DNA from: Aliishimia sp965656085
GTDB lineage: Bacteria > Pseudomonadota > Alphaproteobacteria > Rhodobacterales > Rhodobacteraceae
Length of the DNA stretch: 64,000 bases
NCBI GenBank assembly: GCA_965656085.1
Contig: CBFHJA010000016.1
Span: forward strand, 20,225 to 84,224
Direction of reading: 5' to 3'
Position numbers and translations under genes: made by a program. Shown piece after piece: positions 53,813 through 62,852 of this stretch (its first letter is position 1; each line of letters begins with the position of its first letter). The notes beneath the pieces were generated by a model. The model did no database searches. It saw only the letters and a list, made by a program, of their open reading frames with translations, and was not told where the DNA came from.

Positions 53813-54757
53813 ATGAACAAGAAACACTTGCCCGCATTGCTCGCGGCAGCCCTGCTCTGTGGCACCGCCGTGACCGCCGATTGCACGCATTCCAAATGGG
53901 GTGCCGAGGACACGCTTGGCTCGGCCAATCTCGTCACGCCAGAGCGCGTTCTGGAGGCCACACAGCTGATCAAACAGGGCAAATCGGTGCCGCTCGGCAT
54001 CACCATCGACGCGAACACACCGGCCTTCCCGCCACGCTCTCTGAACTTGCAGGTCGTGCAGCCCAACCAGCAGGGCGGACAGAAGCTCCACGCCTTCGGC
54101 TATCCGGGCAATTACAATGACGACATCATCCAGACATGGGTCGGCATTGGCTCGCAACTCGACGGGCTGGGCCATCTGGGCGAAGAGGGGCTCTACTATA
54201 ACTGCCTCGACGAAAAGGAAATCTCCCAGATCACCGGGCTGACCAAGCTCGGCACCCATGACGTGCCGCCACTGGTGGGCCGTGCGGTGATCATCGACAT
54301 GGCCAGCCATTTTGGCGTCGATGTGATGGACGCCGGGGCGCATTTCGGCTCCGAGGAGATCAAGGCCGCTGCCGCCGCGCAGAACGTGACCTATGGCGAG
54401 GGCGACATCATCCTGTTCCACACCGGCTGGACCGAGGGGATGCTGGAGAGCGACCCGACCGCATGGGTCTCGGGCGAGCCGGGCCTGAACAACGAAGGCG
54501 CCGAATACATCGCCTCGCTGAACCCGATGGCGGTGGGTGCGGACACATGGGGGCTTGAGCCGATCCCCGCGCCCGATGGCGACAAGGTGTTCTACGGTCA
54601 TGTGACCCTGCTCAAGAAAAACGGCATCTACATCCTTGAGACGATGAACACAGGCCCGGTGCTGCGCGATGGCGTGAACGAGTTTATGTTCGTGCTGGGG
54701 CAGGCCCGCATCCGTGGCACGGTGCAGGCGATGATCAACCCGGTCGCACTTTACTGA
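53813..54757 (+). CDS. Secreted cyclase-family protein (kynurenine formamidase-like fold)
   Basis: A 314-residue protein with a signal peptide (MNKKHLPALLAAALLCGTAVTA) and a metal-dependent cyclase-family domain. The usual HxGTHxDxxxH zinc signature appears in the variant form GSQLDGLGHLG, which retains the Asp and last His; later are GEGDIILFHTGW and GADTWGLEPIP. The ATG at 53813 follows GGGAGGA. The substrate is unknown. Its 3' end overlaps the convergent citF by seven bases. Confidence 0.85.
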   Translation: MNKKHLPALLAAALLCGTAVTADCTHSKWGAEDTLGSANLVTPERVLEATQLIKQGKSVPLGITIDANTPAFPPRSLNLQVVQPNQQGGQKLHAFGYPGNYNDDIIQTWVGIGSQLDGLGHLGEEGLYYNCLDEKEISQITGLTKLGTHDVPPLVGRAVIIDMASHFGVDVMDAGAHFGSEEIKAAAAAQNVTYGEGDIILFHTGWTEGMLESDPTAWVSGEPGLNNEGAEYIASLNPMAVGADTWGLEPIPAPDGDKVFYGHVTLLKKNGIYILETMNTGPVLRDGVNEFMFVLGQARIRGTVQAMINPVALY

Positions 54758-56136
54758 CCCTCGGGCTGGATCGCGTAAAGCCGGTCCAGTTCTTTGCCGT
54801 GGCGGTCTTCCGAGATCGCCACGCATCTCTCCAAGACCGCGCTTTGTGGCCTGTCGCCCCTGAGGCTCTCGATCGGCACCACCGGCAGCCCCGCCTTCCG
54901 CAGCGGCGCGGCAAGTTCCGCGCGGGCCGGATTGACCGCGATCCCCCGTTCCGTCACCACCAGATCGACCGACGCGCCCGGCGTCGTGATGCAGCGCACA
55001 CGCTCGACGATCCGCGGGTGCCCCTTGGTCTCGGTCGGCACCACCACGACCGACAGCCCGGCCCCCTCGGCGGTGTCGCCATGACCGCCCGAGCCGCCGA
55101 TGATCCGCCCGGCCCCGGTGGTGGTGACATTCACATTGAACCCCAGATCGACCTCCGCCGCGCCGAGGATCATCACGTCGAGCTGATGCGCGATGCAGTC
55201 CGCAAGCAGCGGATTGGCATAGGTGCTCGCGGACATCGCGATATGCCCGGGATCGTCCCGGTAGGACCGCACCGCGTCCCGATCGAAGGCCTGCACGTCC
55301 CATAGCTGCCGGAAGAGCCCCGCGCGGTGCATCTCCACAAGCGGGCCGGTGATCCCGCCCGCCGCGAACGCCCCAGTGACACCCCGCGTGTCCATCATCC
55401 GCGCAAGCCGCCGCGTGACCTCCAACGACACGCAACCAGCGCCCGCCTGATAGCGCAGCCCGTCCCGCACCGCGCCCACGGCCTCCAGCGCTGGGACCGT
55501 CAGATTGGCAATCGCCGCGCCAGTCTCGGACACGGGCCGCGCCGTGGTCCCGCTGGCAATCTGCGCCGACTGCCCGATCTGCGGCACCATGCGCACCGCG
55601 CTCACCTGCTCCGCCGGAATACAGATGCGCGACACCCGCTCCACCCGGCTCTGCGCCAGCGCCAGCACATGCCCCGCATGGGCGGCATCGGGCATGGCAT
55701 AGCCCAGCGGACCACAGGCCGCCGGGCCATCCGCCCCGCTCAGATTGCCGGCCCCATCCACAGCCGGCGCGGCGAGCACCGCCAGATCAATGGGCCTCTC
55801 ACCACTCTCAATCATGCGCGCCCGCCCACCATGGGTGGTGAAGCGTACCGGCTCCGCCAACCCGCCCGCGCTGACGAAATCCGCAAGCGGGCCGGTCATA
55901 TAGGCCGTGGTGATCCGCGTCACGGTGCCGTCCCGCAGAAACGGGATCAGGGTCTCATGACAGGGAAAGAGCGAGGAGGGGGCGAAGTGCAGCCCCTGCA
56001 GACCAAGCTCGGCGCACGCCGACAGGGCCAGATGCATCACCTGATCGCCATTGCGTAGATGGTGGTGACACGAGATCGTCCCACCGTCCCGCAGCCCCGA
56101 GGCCGCAATCGCCGACGTCAGGCCGGGCGATGACAT
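54751..56136 (-). CDS. citF: Citrate lyase alpha subunit (orphan, short N-terminus)
   Basis: A 461-residue CoA-transferase-fold protein closely matching CitF: GTISCHHHLRNGDQV, VRFTTHGGRARMIESG, IDLAVLAAPAVDGAGN, GFNVNVTTTGAGRIIGGSGGHGDTAEGA and VTERGIAVNPARAELA. CitF exchanges acetyl for citrate on the citrate lyase acyl carrier. About 50 residues present at the N-terminus of enterobacterial CitF are missing. No citD, citE, citC, citX or citG is nearby, so it may serve another CoA transfer. It overlaps the upstream small gene by 19 bases. Confidence 0.87.
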   Translation of the reverse strand: MSSPGLTSAIAASGLRDGGTISCHHHLRNGDQVMHLALSACAELGLQGLHFAPSSLFPCHETLIPFLRDGTVTRITTAYMTGPLADFVSAGGLAEPVRFTTHGGRARMIESGERPIDLAVLAAPAVDGAGNLSGADGPAACGPLGYAMPDAAHAGHVLALAQSRVERVSRICIPAEQVSAVRMVPQIGQSAQIASGTTARPVSETGAAIANLTVPALEAVGAVRDGLRYQAGAGCVSLEVTRRLARMMDTRGVTGAFAAGGITGPLVEMHRAGLFRQLWDVQAFDRDAVRSYRDDPGHIAMSASTYANPLLADCIAHQLDVMILGAAEVDLGFNVNVTTTGAGRIIGGSGGHGDTAEGAGLSVVVVPTETKGHPRIVERVRCITTPGASVDLVVTERGIAVNPARAELAAPLRKAGLPVVPIESLRGDRPQSAVLERCVAISEDRHGKELDRLYAIQPEGQ

Positions 56137-56462
56137 GCCGAGGCCTCGACCACCAACCCATCCGGCCCGAACCGCAAGGTTTCGGCGGCCAGAACACCCC
56201 GGTGGTTTTCATAAGATATCACGAGCATTCCATGCCCATGAAACAAGTCCCGCACCGTAAAACGCAGATCGGGTTGCTTGGCCAAGGCGTGCTGCCAATA
56301 GGCTCTGAGCGCGCCTTTTCCGCGCAGCTCACCGGTCCCGACAAGCTGCACGGCCTTATGTGAGCGAAAAACGATGCCTGTCGCGTAATGGCTCAGGATG
56401 CGGTCCAGATCATGCGCGTTCCAGCCCGCTTCCCAGTCCTGCGCGAAGGCATCGTAATCCAT
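56118..56462 (-). CDS. NTF2/SnoaL-like small protein
   Basis: A 114-residue protein with the cone-shaped NTF2-like fold signature WEAGWNAHDLDRILSHYA near the N-terminus and GKGALRAYWQHALAKQPDLRF in the middle. This class includes polyketide cyclases, steroid isomerase-like enzymes and ligand-binding proteins; the function here is not known. The start at MDYDAFAQ is conserved for the fold. It shares 19 bases with citF, so the two are probably cotranslated. Confidence 0.78.
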   Translation of the reverse strand: MDYDAFAQDWEAGWNAHDLDRILSHYATGIVFRSHKAVQLVGTGELRGKGALRAYWQHALAKQPDLRFTVRDLFHGHGMLVISYENHRGVLAAETLRFGPDGLVVEASACHRPA

Positions 56463-56563
56463 GACAGCACGTTCCGTTTCGCTTTGTGGCCTCTTGTCGC
56501 GTTCCGCGTGCGTGCCGGAGGCGCGCGGCAGCGGGTTGCGATGCAAATCAAACGGAAAGTGCT

Positions 56564-57430
56564 TCAGGAGCGGACGAGCTTCTCGTAATCTTCCGCAATC
56601 GTGCGCGTGAGCGCGCCGACCTCGAAATTGTAGTCGCCGATCTGCCCCACCGGCGTCACCTCGGCGGCCGTCCCCGTCAGCCAGCATTGCTCGAACCCTT
56701 CCATCTCGGCAGGCTCGATCCGGCGCTCATGCACCTTGATCTGTTTATCCTTGAGCATCCCAATGACGGTTTGCCGCGTGAGGCCGTTGAGGAAGCAGTC
56801 GGGGTCGGGCGTGTGCACCTCGCCGTCCTTCACGAAGAAGATGTTCGCCCCGGTCGCCTCGGCCACATAGCCCCGGTAGTCCATGAACAGCGCATCGGCA
56901 CAGCCCTTGGCTTCGGCGGCGTGCTTGGAGGTGGTGCAGATCATGTAGAGCCCGGCGGCCTTGGCATGCACCGGGATGGTCTCCGGCGAGGGCCGCTTCC
57001 ACTTGGAGATGTCGAGCTTGGCGCCTTTGAACTTGCTGTCGCCATAATAGGCGCCCCATTCCCACGCGGCGATGGCCAGATGCACGGGGTTGCGCGCGGA
57101 CGCGACACCCATGTCCTCGCCCGCTCCGCGCCACGCGACCGCCCGCACATAGGCGTCGCTGAGCCCGTTGGCGGTGAGCACTTCCTGCTTGGCGGCTTCG
57201 ATCTCGTCCACGGTGTAGGGGATCTGGAAATCAAGCTCCCCGGCAGAGAAGTGCAGCCGCTCGGAATGCTTGCGCGAGAGGAAGATCTTGCCGTTATAGG
57301 CGCGCTCGCCTTCGAAAACCGAGGAGGCGTAGTGCATGGCATGGGTCAGAACGTGGACATTGGCGGCGCGCCAGTCTACGAGCTTACCGTCCATCCAGAT
57401 CAATCCGTCGCGATCATCATACCCAGCCAT
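56564..57430 (-). CDS. ilvE: Branched-chain amino acid aminotransferase
   Basis: A 288-residue fold-type IV PLP aminotransferase. N-terminal DGLIWMDGKLVDWRAANVHVLTHAMHYASSVFEG contains the substrate region; the PLP Lys is in MICTTSKHAAEAKG; CFLNGLTRQTVIGML is the family C-terminal block. The start at 57430 follows GGGAG. It is divergent from petP across 160 bp. Confidence 0.93.
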   Translation of the reverse strand: MAGYDDRDGLIWMDGKLVDWRAANVHVLTHAMHYASSVFEGERAYNGKIFLSRKHSERLHFSAGELDFQIPYTVDEIEAAKQEVLTANGLSDAYVRAVAWRGAGEDMGVASARNPVHLAIAAWEWGAYYGDSKFKGAKLDISKWKRPSPETIPVHAKAAGLYMICTTSKHAAEAKGCADALFMDYRGYVAEATGANIFFVKDGEVHTPDPDCFLNGLTRQTVIGMLKDKQIKVHERRIEPAEMEGFEQCWLTGTAAEVTPVGQIGDYNFEVGALTRTIAEDYEKLVRS

Positions 57431-57528
57431 GGCGTACTCCCTTCCATTGGCATTTCCATTAATTGCGCCAATATGGCCGGACCGGACATTTTCTTGCGCA
57501 AAACCTGCGATTCGATACGGGATCGCTC

Positions 57529-57557
57529 TTGGAATGTCAACAAGGCTGACATATAAT
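57529..57557 (+). promoter_or_regulatory. Sigma-70 type promoter of petP-petR
   Basis: TTGGAA (57529-57534) and TATAAT (57552-57557) separated by 17 bp form a near-consensus promoter. Transcription would begin near 57564, which excludes the upstream candidate start of petP at 57534. Confidence 0.75.
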
Positions 57558-57590
57558 CCACCCAACGAAGACGACGGGACACGCAAGATC

Positions 57591-58103
57591 ATGTCTGACG
57601 GACCGCGCACGGGCAGCATACGGGGCGACAGCCTGTTGTTCCTCACCGACGAACAACTCCGGCAGGGGATCGAAGCGATGTTCTTCGCGTATCGCGGCTT
57701 CACCGCCGACCCCGACCGCATCCTCGAAGGCATGGCCTATGGCCGCGCCCATCACCGGGCGGTCCACTTCATCAACCGCGCCCCCGGCACGACGGTCAAC
57801 AACTTGCTGAACATCCTTGGCGTGACCAAACAATCGCTGAACCGCGTGCTCCGCACCCTGATCGAAGATGGGCTTGTCGAAAGCCGCGTGGGCCGGGCCG
57901 ACAAGCGCGAGCGGCATTTGTTCCTGACAGACAAGGGCCGCGAGCTTGAAAAGACCCTATCCGATGCCCAGCGCGAACGGATGCGCGCGGCGTATCGCGA
58001 GGCGGGCCCGGACGCGGTCAGCGGCTTTCGCACCGTGCTTGAGGCAATGATGGACCCGGACATGCGCCGCGCCTATACTCGCCTCAAGGAGAGCGGCACA
58101 TGA
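57591..58103 (+). CDS. petP: PetP, MarR-family regulator
   Basis: A 170-residue MarR-type winged-helix protein. Core sequence: LLFLTDEQLRQGIEAMFFAYRGF, then the recognition region NNLLNILGVTKQSLNRVLRTLIEDGLVESRVGRADKRERHL. It pairs with petR exactly as in Rhodobacter capsulatus, where petP-petR is required for expression of bc1-complex genes. The start at 57591 is set by the promoter at 57529-57557. It overlaps petR by four bases. Confidence 0.9.
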   Translation: MSDGPRTGSIRGDSLLFLTDEQLRQGIEAMFFAYRGFTADPDRILEGMAYGRAHHRAVHFINRAPGTTVNNLLNILGVTKQSLNRVLRTLIEDGLVESRVGRADKRERHLFLTDKGRELEKTLSDAQRERMRAAYREAGPDAVSGFRTVLEAMMDPDMRRAYTRLKESGT

Positions 58104-58801
58104 GCGATATGGACCCGCATCTGCTGGTGATCGACGACGACGAGCGGATCCGCACGCTACTGCAGAAGTTCCTGATCCGCAACGCGTTTCTGGTGACCAC
58201 TGCGCGCGATGCCGCGCATGCCCGCCGGGTGCTGTCGGGGCTGGATTTCGACATGATCGTCTGCGACGTGATGATGCCCGGCGAGGATGGCGTGAGCCTG
58301 ACCCGCTCTCTGCGCGAGACCTCCACGACCCCGATCCTGCTGCTGACGGCCAAGGGCGACACCGAGGACCGGATTGTCGGGCTGGAGGCGGGCGCGGATG
58401 ACTACCTTGCCAAACCCTTCGAGCCGAAGGAACTCCTCCTGCGGATCAACGCGATCCTGCGCCGGGTGCCGGATGAGCCGATCGAGGTTGCGCGCCCCAA
58501 AGTGCTGTCCCTCGGCCCGATCCGCTATGATATAGAGCGCGGCGAGATGTGGCAGGGCGAAAGCCTCGTGCGCCTGACCGCCACGGAAAGCCAACTGATG
58601 CGGATTTTTTCCACACAGGTCGGCGAGGCCCTGACCCGCACGCAATTGGTCGAAGAGCTTGGCCGCGACCGCGGGCAGGCGCAGGAACGCGCGGTCGATG
58701 TGCAGATCACCCGGCTCCGTCGCAAGATCGAAGCCAATCCCAAACAGCCCCGCTACCTGCAAACCGTGCGCGGCGCGGGCTACATGCTGATGAGCGACTG
58801 A
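58100..58801 (+). CDS. petR: PetR, OmpR-family response regulator
   Basis: A 233-residue response regulator. The receiver has DDDERIRT, the phosphoacceptor Asp in IVCDVMMPGEDG and Lys in YLAKPFEPKELLLR; the C-terminal winged helix contains LTATESQLMRIFSTQVGEALTRTQLVEEL and VDVQITRLRRKIE. No sensor kinase gene accompanies it. In Rhodobacter it controls growth and cytochrome bc1 synthesis together with PetP. Confidence 0.93.
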   Translation: MSDMDPHLLVIDDDERIRTLLQKFLIRNAFLVTTARDAAHARRVLSGLDFDMIVCDVMMPGEDGVSLTRSLRETSTTPILLLTAKGDTEDRIVGLEAGADDYLAKPFEPKELLLRINAILRRVPDEPIEVARPKVLSLGPIRYDIERGEMWQGESLVRLTATESQLMRIFSTQVGEALTRTQLVEELGRDRGQAQERAVDVQITRLRRKIEANPKQPRYLQTVRGAGYMLMSD

Positions 58802-58815
58802 CCCGGGAGCAAGAC

Positions 58816-59739
58816 ATGAGCACCGCCCTTTTCACCCATCCCGATTGTCTCGCGCATGTGAACCCGCCCGGCGCGCCGGAACAGGTGGCCCGGCTCACCT
58901 CCGTGCTGGACGCGCTCGATGGGCTGGACCTGACCCGGCATGACGCGCCAAAGGCTACCGAGGATCAATTGCGGATGGTCCATGACGCGGGATACGTGGC
59001 CGGCATCCCCAAGCGCATCCCCGAGGGGGACATCGTCTTTCTCGACCCCGACACCTTCGTCTCCCCGACCTCGCTGAACGGCATCCTGCGCGCGGCAGGC
59101 GGCGCGGTCGCAGCGGTGGACCGGGTGCTGGACGGCGCGGCACAGAACGCCTTCGTCGCCACGCGCCCGCCCGGACACCACGCCGAAGAGGCCACGACGA
59201 TGGGCTTTTGCGTCTTCGGCAATGTCGCCATCGCCGCGAAACACGCGCTGGACGTGCGCGGGCTGGAGCGCGTCGCGGTGCTCGATTTCGACGTGCATCA
59301 CGGCAATGGCACGCAGGCGCTCCTGCAAGGTGATCCCCGCGTGTTCTTTGTCTCCTCGCACCAATGGCCGCTCTGGCCCGGCTCGGGCCCGTCGTCCGAC
59401 ACCGGCCCGCATGGCACGGTGATGAACCTGCCGCTCTCGCCTCATTCGGGCCGCGAGGAATGGCGCCCGTCTTGGGACGAGGCGCTGCAATCGGTGCGTG
59501 ATCATCGCCCGGACCTGATCCTCGTGAGCGCGGGCTTCGATGCGCATACCGCCGACCCGCTGGCGAACCTGCGCTGGAAGACCGAGGATTATGCCGAACT
59601 GACCCGCGACATCTGCGCCGTGGCCGCCGAGCAATGCGGGGGCCGGGTGGTCTCCGCGCTGGAAGGCGGTTATGATCTGCCCGCGCTCGCCGCCTCCGCG
59701 CGGGCGCATGTCGAGGAATTGATAAAGGCAGGCGCATGA
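58816..59739 (+). CDS. Histone deacetylase-family amidohydrolase
   Basis: A 307-residue class II HDAC/acetylpolyamine-amidohydrolase-type protein. Zinc site and catalytic motifs: TRPPGHHAEEATTMGFCVFGNVAIAA, VLDFDVHHGNGTQALL and SAGFDAHTADPLANLRW. In bacteria such proteins act on acetylated small molecules or proteins; the substrate is unknown. It lies 14 bp after petR and overlaps xseB by four bases. Confidence 0.9.
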   Translation: MSTALFTHPDCLAHVNPPGAPEQVARLTSVLDALDGLDLTRHDAPKATEDQLRMVHDAGYVAGIPKRIPEGDIVFLDPDTFVSPTSLNGILRAAGGAVAAVDRVLDGAAQNAFVATRPPGHHAEEATTMGFCVFGNVAIAAKHALDVRGLERVAVLDFDVHHGNGTQALLQGDPRVFFVSSHQWPLWPGSGPSSDTGPHGTVMNLPLSPHSGREEWRPSWDEALQSVRDHRPDLILVSAGFDAHTADPLANLRWKTEDYAELTRDICAVAAEQCGGRVVSALEGGYDLPALAASARAHVEELIKAGA

Positions 59740-59978
59740 CCGACACCCCTGTTGCAGAGATGAGCTTCGAGCAGGCCATGGCCGAGCTTGAAGAGGTGCT
59801 GACCCGGCTGGAGAAGGGCGACGTGGCGCTGGACGAGTCGATCGCGCTCTATGAGCGCGGCGCCGAGTTGAAAAAACGCTGCGAGACCAAGCTGCGCGAG
59901 GCCGAGGAAAAGGTCGCCGCGATCCAGACCGATGCCGAGGGCAACCCCACGGGGCTGAAGCCGGTCGAAGGGCTGTAA
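59736..59978 (+). CDS. xseB: Exodeoxyribonuclease VII small subunit
   Basis: An 80-residue helical protein with the family motif MSFEQAMAELEEVLTRLEKGDVALDESIALYERGAELKKRC. It partners the large subunit XseA (not in this window). xseB followed by ispA and dxs is a common bacterial order and is conserved here. Confidence 0.94.
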   Translation: MTDTPVAEMSFEQAMAELEEVLTRLEKGDVALDESIALYERGAELKKRCETKLREAEEKVAAIQTDAEGNPTGLKPVEGL

Positions 59979-59979
59979 C

Positions 59980-60849
59980 TTGCCGTTTAAAGACGACCTG
60001 ACCGCCTGCGCCGCGATGATCCAGGCGCAGTTCGACACCGTGCTCGGCGCGCTTCAGCCCGTGCCCGTGGTCGCCGCGATGGCCCATGCCACCCATGGCG
60101 GCAAACGCCTGCGCGGCTTTCTGGTGATGGAAAGCGCCAAGCTGCATGGAATAGACCCTAACAAGGCGATCTGGCCCGCCACCGCCATCGAAGCCCTGCA
60201 CGCCTATTCGCTCGCGCATGACGATCTGCCCTGCATGGACGATGACGACCTGCGCCGGGGCCAGCCGACGGTCCATGTCAAATGGGACGAGGCCACCGCC
60301 GTTCTGGCCGGGGACGCGCTCCAGACCCTTGCCTTCGAGCTTGTGTCCTGCCCCGAGGTGGGCCCCGCCGAGGTCCGCGCCGACCTCGCGCTCAGTCTCG
60401 CCCGCGCGAGCGGTGCCCAAGGCATGGTGCTCGGACAGGCCCTCGACATCGCCGCCGAAACTGCGGGCACGCCTCTGACGCTGGACGAAATACAGGCTCT
60501 ACAAAGGGGCAAAACCGGCGCTCTCATCGAATGGGCCGCCACCGCAGGCGCGCGGCTGGCGCAGGCCGACATTGCCCCGCTGCAAGCCTACGCCCGCGAT
60601 CTCGGCCTCGCCTTCCAGATCTCCGACGACGTGCTCGACGTCACCGGCGACGCGGCCACGGTCGGCAAGGCCACCCAGAAGGACGCGGGCGCGGGCAAGG
60701 CCACCTTCGTGTCGCTGCTCGGCCTCGACGAGGCGAAACGCCGCGCGGACGCGCTGATGGAATCGGCCTGCGCGCATCTAGATGTTTACGGCAAACAGGC
60801 CCAAACGTTGCGTGATGCGGCGCGCTTCGTTATCTCCCGCGACAGCTAG
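59980..60849 (+). CDS. ispA: Farnesyl/geranyl diphosphate synthase family enzyme
   Basis: A 289-residue short-chain polyprenyl diphosphate synthase. Asp-rich motifs: LAHDDLPCMDDDDLRRG and FQISDDVLDVTGD; HGGKRLRGFLVM near the N-terminus. The start is probably TTG at 59980, one base after xseB, because no ATG lies before the conserved region except one at residue 13. It feeds FPP to the other synthases; chain length cannot be fixed by sight. Confidence 0.9.
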   Translation: MPFKDDLTACAAMIQAQFDTVLGALQPVPVVAAMAHATHGGKRLRGFLVMESAKLHGIDPNKAIWPATAIEALHAYSLAHDDLPCMDDDDLRRGQPTVHVKWDEATAVLAGDALQTLAFELVSCPEVGPAEVRADLALSLARASGAQGMVLGQALDIAAETAGTPLTLDEIQALQRGKTGALIEWAATAGARLAQADIAPLQAYARDLGLAFQISDDVLDVTGDAATVGKATQKDAGAGKATFVSLLGLDEAKRRADALMESACAHLDVYGKQAQTLRDAARFVISRDS

Positions 60850-60858
60850 GAGCCACGC

Positions 60859-62787
60859 ATGACCGACCGACCGAAGACGCCGATGCTGGACCGTATCCAG
60901 CGTCCTGCCGACCTGAAATCCCTCTCCGACAAGGAGCTGGGCCAGGTCGCCCACGAGTTGCGCGCCGAGACCATCTCGGCAGTGTCCGTCACCGGCGGCC
61001 ATCTCGGTGCGGGCCTTGGCGTCGTGGAACTCACCGTCGCGCTGCACGCCGTTTTCGACACGCCCCGCGACAAGCTCGTCTGGGACGTGGGCCACCAATG
61101 CTACCCACACAAGATCCTCACCGAACGCCGCGACCGCATCCGCACTCTGCGCCAAACGGGCGGTCTGTCGGGCTTCACCAAGCGGGCCGAGAGCCCCTAT
61201 GACCCGTTCGGCGCGGCCCATAGCTCCACTTCGATCTCCGCCGCGCTCGGCTTCTCCGTTGCGCGCGATCTCGGCGGCCAACCGCCCGAAGGCGCAGGCG
61301 ACGGCATCGCGGTGATCGGCGACGGCGCGATCTCGGCGGGCATGGCCTATGAGGCGATGAACAACGCGGGCGATCTCGGCAAGCGCCTCTTCGTCATCCT
61401 CAACGACAACGAAATGTCCATCGCCCCGCCGGTGGGCGCGATGTCCTCCTATCTCAGCCGCCTCTACGCCGAAGAACCGTTCCAGAACCTCGCCGATGCG
61501 GCCAAAGGCGCGGTCTCGCTCCTGCCGCCGCCCTTCCGCGAAGGGGCCAAACGCGCCAAGGACATGCTCAAGGGCATGGCCATGGGCGGCACGCTCTTCG
61601 AACAGCTGGGCTTTTCCTATCTCGGCCCGATCGACGGCCACGACCTCGACCAACTCTTGCCGGTCCTGCGCACCGTGAAGGCGCGCGCCGCCGGCCCGGT
61701 GCTGATCCACGTCCTGACCAAGAAGGGCAAAGGCTACGCGCCCGCCGAGCAGGCCCGCGACAGGGGCCACGCCACCGCCAAATTCGACGTGCTCACGGGC
61801 GAGCAGAAAAAGGCCCCCTCCAACGCCCCCTCCTACACCTCGGTGTTCTCCAAGGGCCTGCTGGCCGAGGCGGCCGCCGATGACAAAATCTGCGCGGTCA
61901 CAGCCGCGATGCCCGATGGCACGGGTCTCAATCAGTTCATGGAGCGCCACCCCTCCCGCTGCTTCGACGTGGCGATTGCCGAACAGCACGGTGTCACCTT
62001 CTCCGCAGCCCTCGCGGCGGGCGGCATGAAACCGTTCTGCGCGATGTATTCGACCTTCCTGCAACGCGGTTACGATCAGGTGGTCCACGATGTGGCGATC
62101 CAGCGCTTGCCGGTCCGCTTCGCCATCGACCGCGCGGGGCTGGTAGGCGCGGATGGCGCGACCCATGCGGGGGCGTTCGACGTGGCCTACCTCAGCAACC
62201 TGCCCGGCTTCACCGTGATGGCGGCGGCCGACGAGGCGGAACTGATGCACATGATCGCCACCGCCGCCGCCCATAACGACGGCCCCATCGCCTTCCGCTA
62301 CCCGCGCGGCGAAGGCGAGGGCGTGGACCTGCCCGAGCGCGGCACGCCGCTGGAGATCGGCAAGGGCCGGATGATCCAGGAGGGCGGGCGCGTCGCGCTG
62401 CTGTCTTTCGGCACGCGCCTCGCAGAGGTCCGCAAGGCAGCCGAAAACCTCAGCGCGCGCGGCATCACCCCGACCATCGCCGACGCCCGCTTCGCAAAGC
62501 CGCTGGACAGCGACATGATCCTCGATCTCGCCCGCAATCACGAGGCCCTGATCACAATCGAAGAAGGCGCGGTGGGCGGCTTCGGCAGCCATGTGGCCCA
62601 GCTTCTCGCCGAGGAAGGCGTGTTCGACACCGGCCTGAAATACCGCTCCATGGTGCTGCCGGATATCTTCATCGACCAGGCCTCGCCGCGCGATATGTAC
62701 GCGGTGGCCAAGCTCAATGCCGAGGATATCGAGGCCAAGGTTCTGGTCGTGCTCGGGGTCGCCGCCTTGGGTCAGGCGCGCGCCTGA
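60859..62787 (+). CDS. dxs: 1-deoxy-D-xylulose-5-phosphate synthase (copy 2)
   Basis: A 642-residue DXS with the same landmarks as copy 1: GGHLGAGLGVVELTVALH, GDGAISAGMAYEAMNNAG (thiamine diphosphate) and EQHGVTFSAALAAGG. Copies 1 and 2 are clearly paralogous and align along their whole length. This copy lies in the xseB-ispA-dxs arrangement usual for the housekeeping gene, ten bases after ispA. Copy 1, beside puf, may be the phototrophy-dedicated one. Confidence 0.96.
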   Translation: MTDRPKTPMLDRIQRPADLKSLSDKELGQVAHELRAETISAVSVTGGHLGAGLGVVELTVALHAVFDTPRDKLVWDVGHQCYPHKILTERRDRIRTLRQTGGLSGFTKRAESPYDPFGAAHSSTSISAALGFSVARDLGGQPPEGAGDGIAVIGDGAISAGMAYEAMNNAGDLGKRLFVILNDNEMSIAPPVGAMSSYLSRLYAEEPFQNLADAAKGAVSLLPPPFREGAKRAKDMLKGMAMGGTLFEQLGFSYLGPIDGHDLDQLLPVLRTVKARAAGPVLIHVLTKKGKGYAPAEQARDRGHATAKFDVLTGEQKKAPSNAPSYTSVFSKGLLAEAAADDKICAVTAAMPDGTGLNQFMERHPSRCFDVAIAEQHGVTFSAALAAGGMKPFCAMYSTFLQRGYDQVVHDVAIQRLPVRFAIDRAGLVGADGATHAGAFDVAYLSNLPGFTVMAAADEAELMHMIATAAAHNDGPIAFRYPRGEGEGVDLPERGTPLEIGKGRMIQEGGRVALLSFGTRLAEVRKAAENLSARGITPTIADARFAKPLDSDMILDLARNHEALITIEEGAVGGFGSHVAQLLAEEGVFDTGLKYRSMVLPDIFIDQASPRDMYAVAKLNAEDIEAKVLVVLGVAALGQARA

Positions 62788-62852
62788 TCCACAAAAACCT
62801 TTACGCAGAGCCTGATTTTCGGGCAGACTCCCGCGAAAAGGGAACTGGCGCG

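Noticed and set aside
57534..57590. Longer N-terminus for PetP starting at 57534
   Set aside because: The -10 box TATAAT at 57552-57557 lies within that extension, and the homologous sequence begins at MSDGPRTG (57591).
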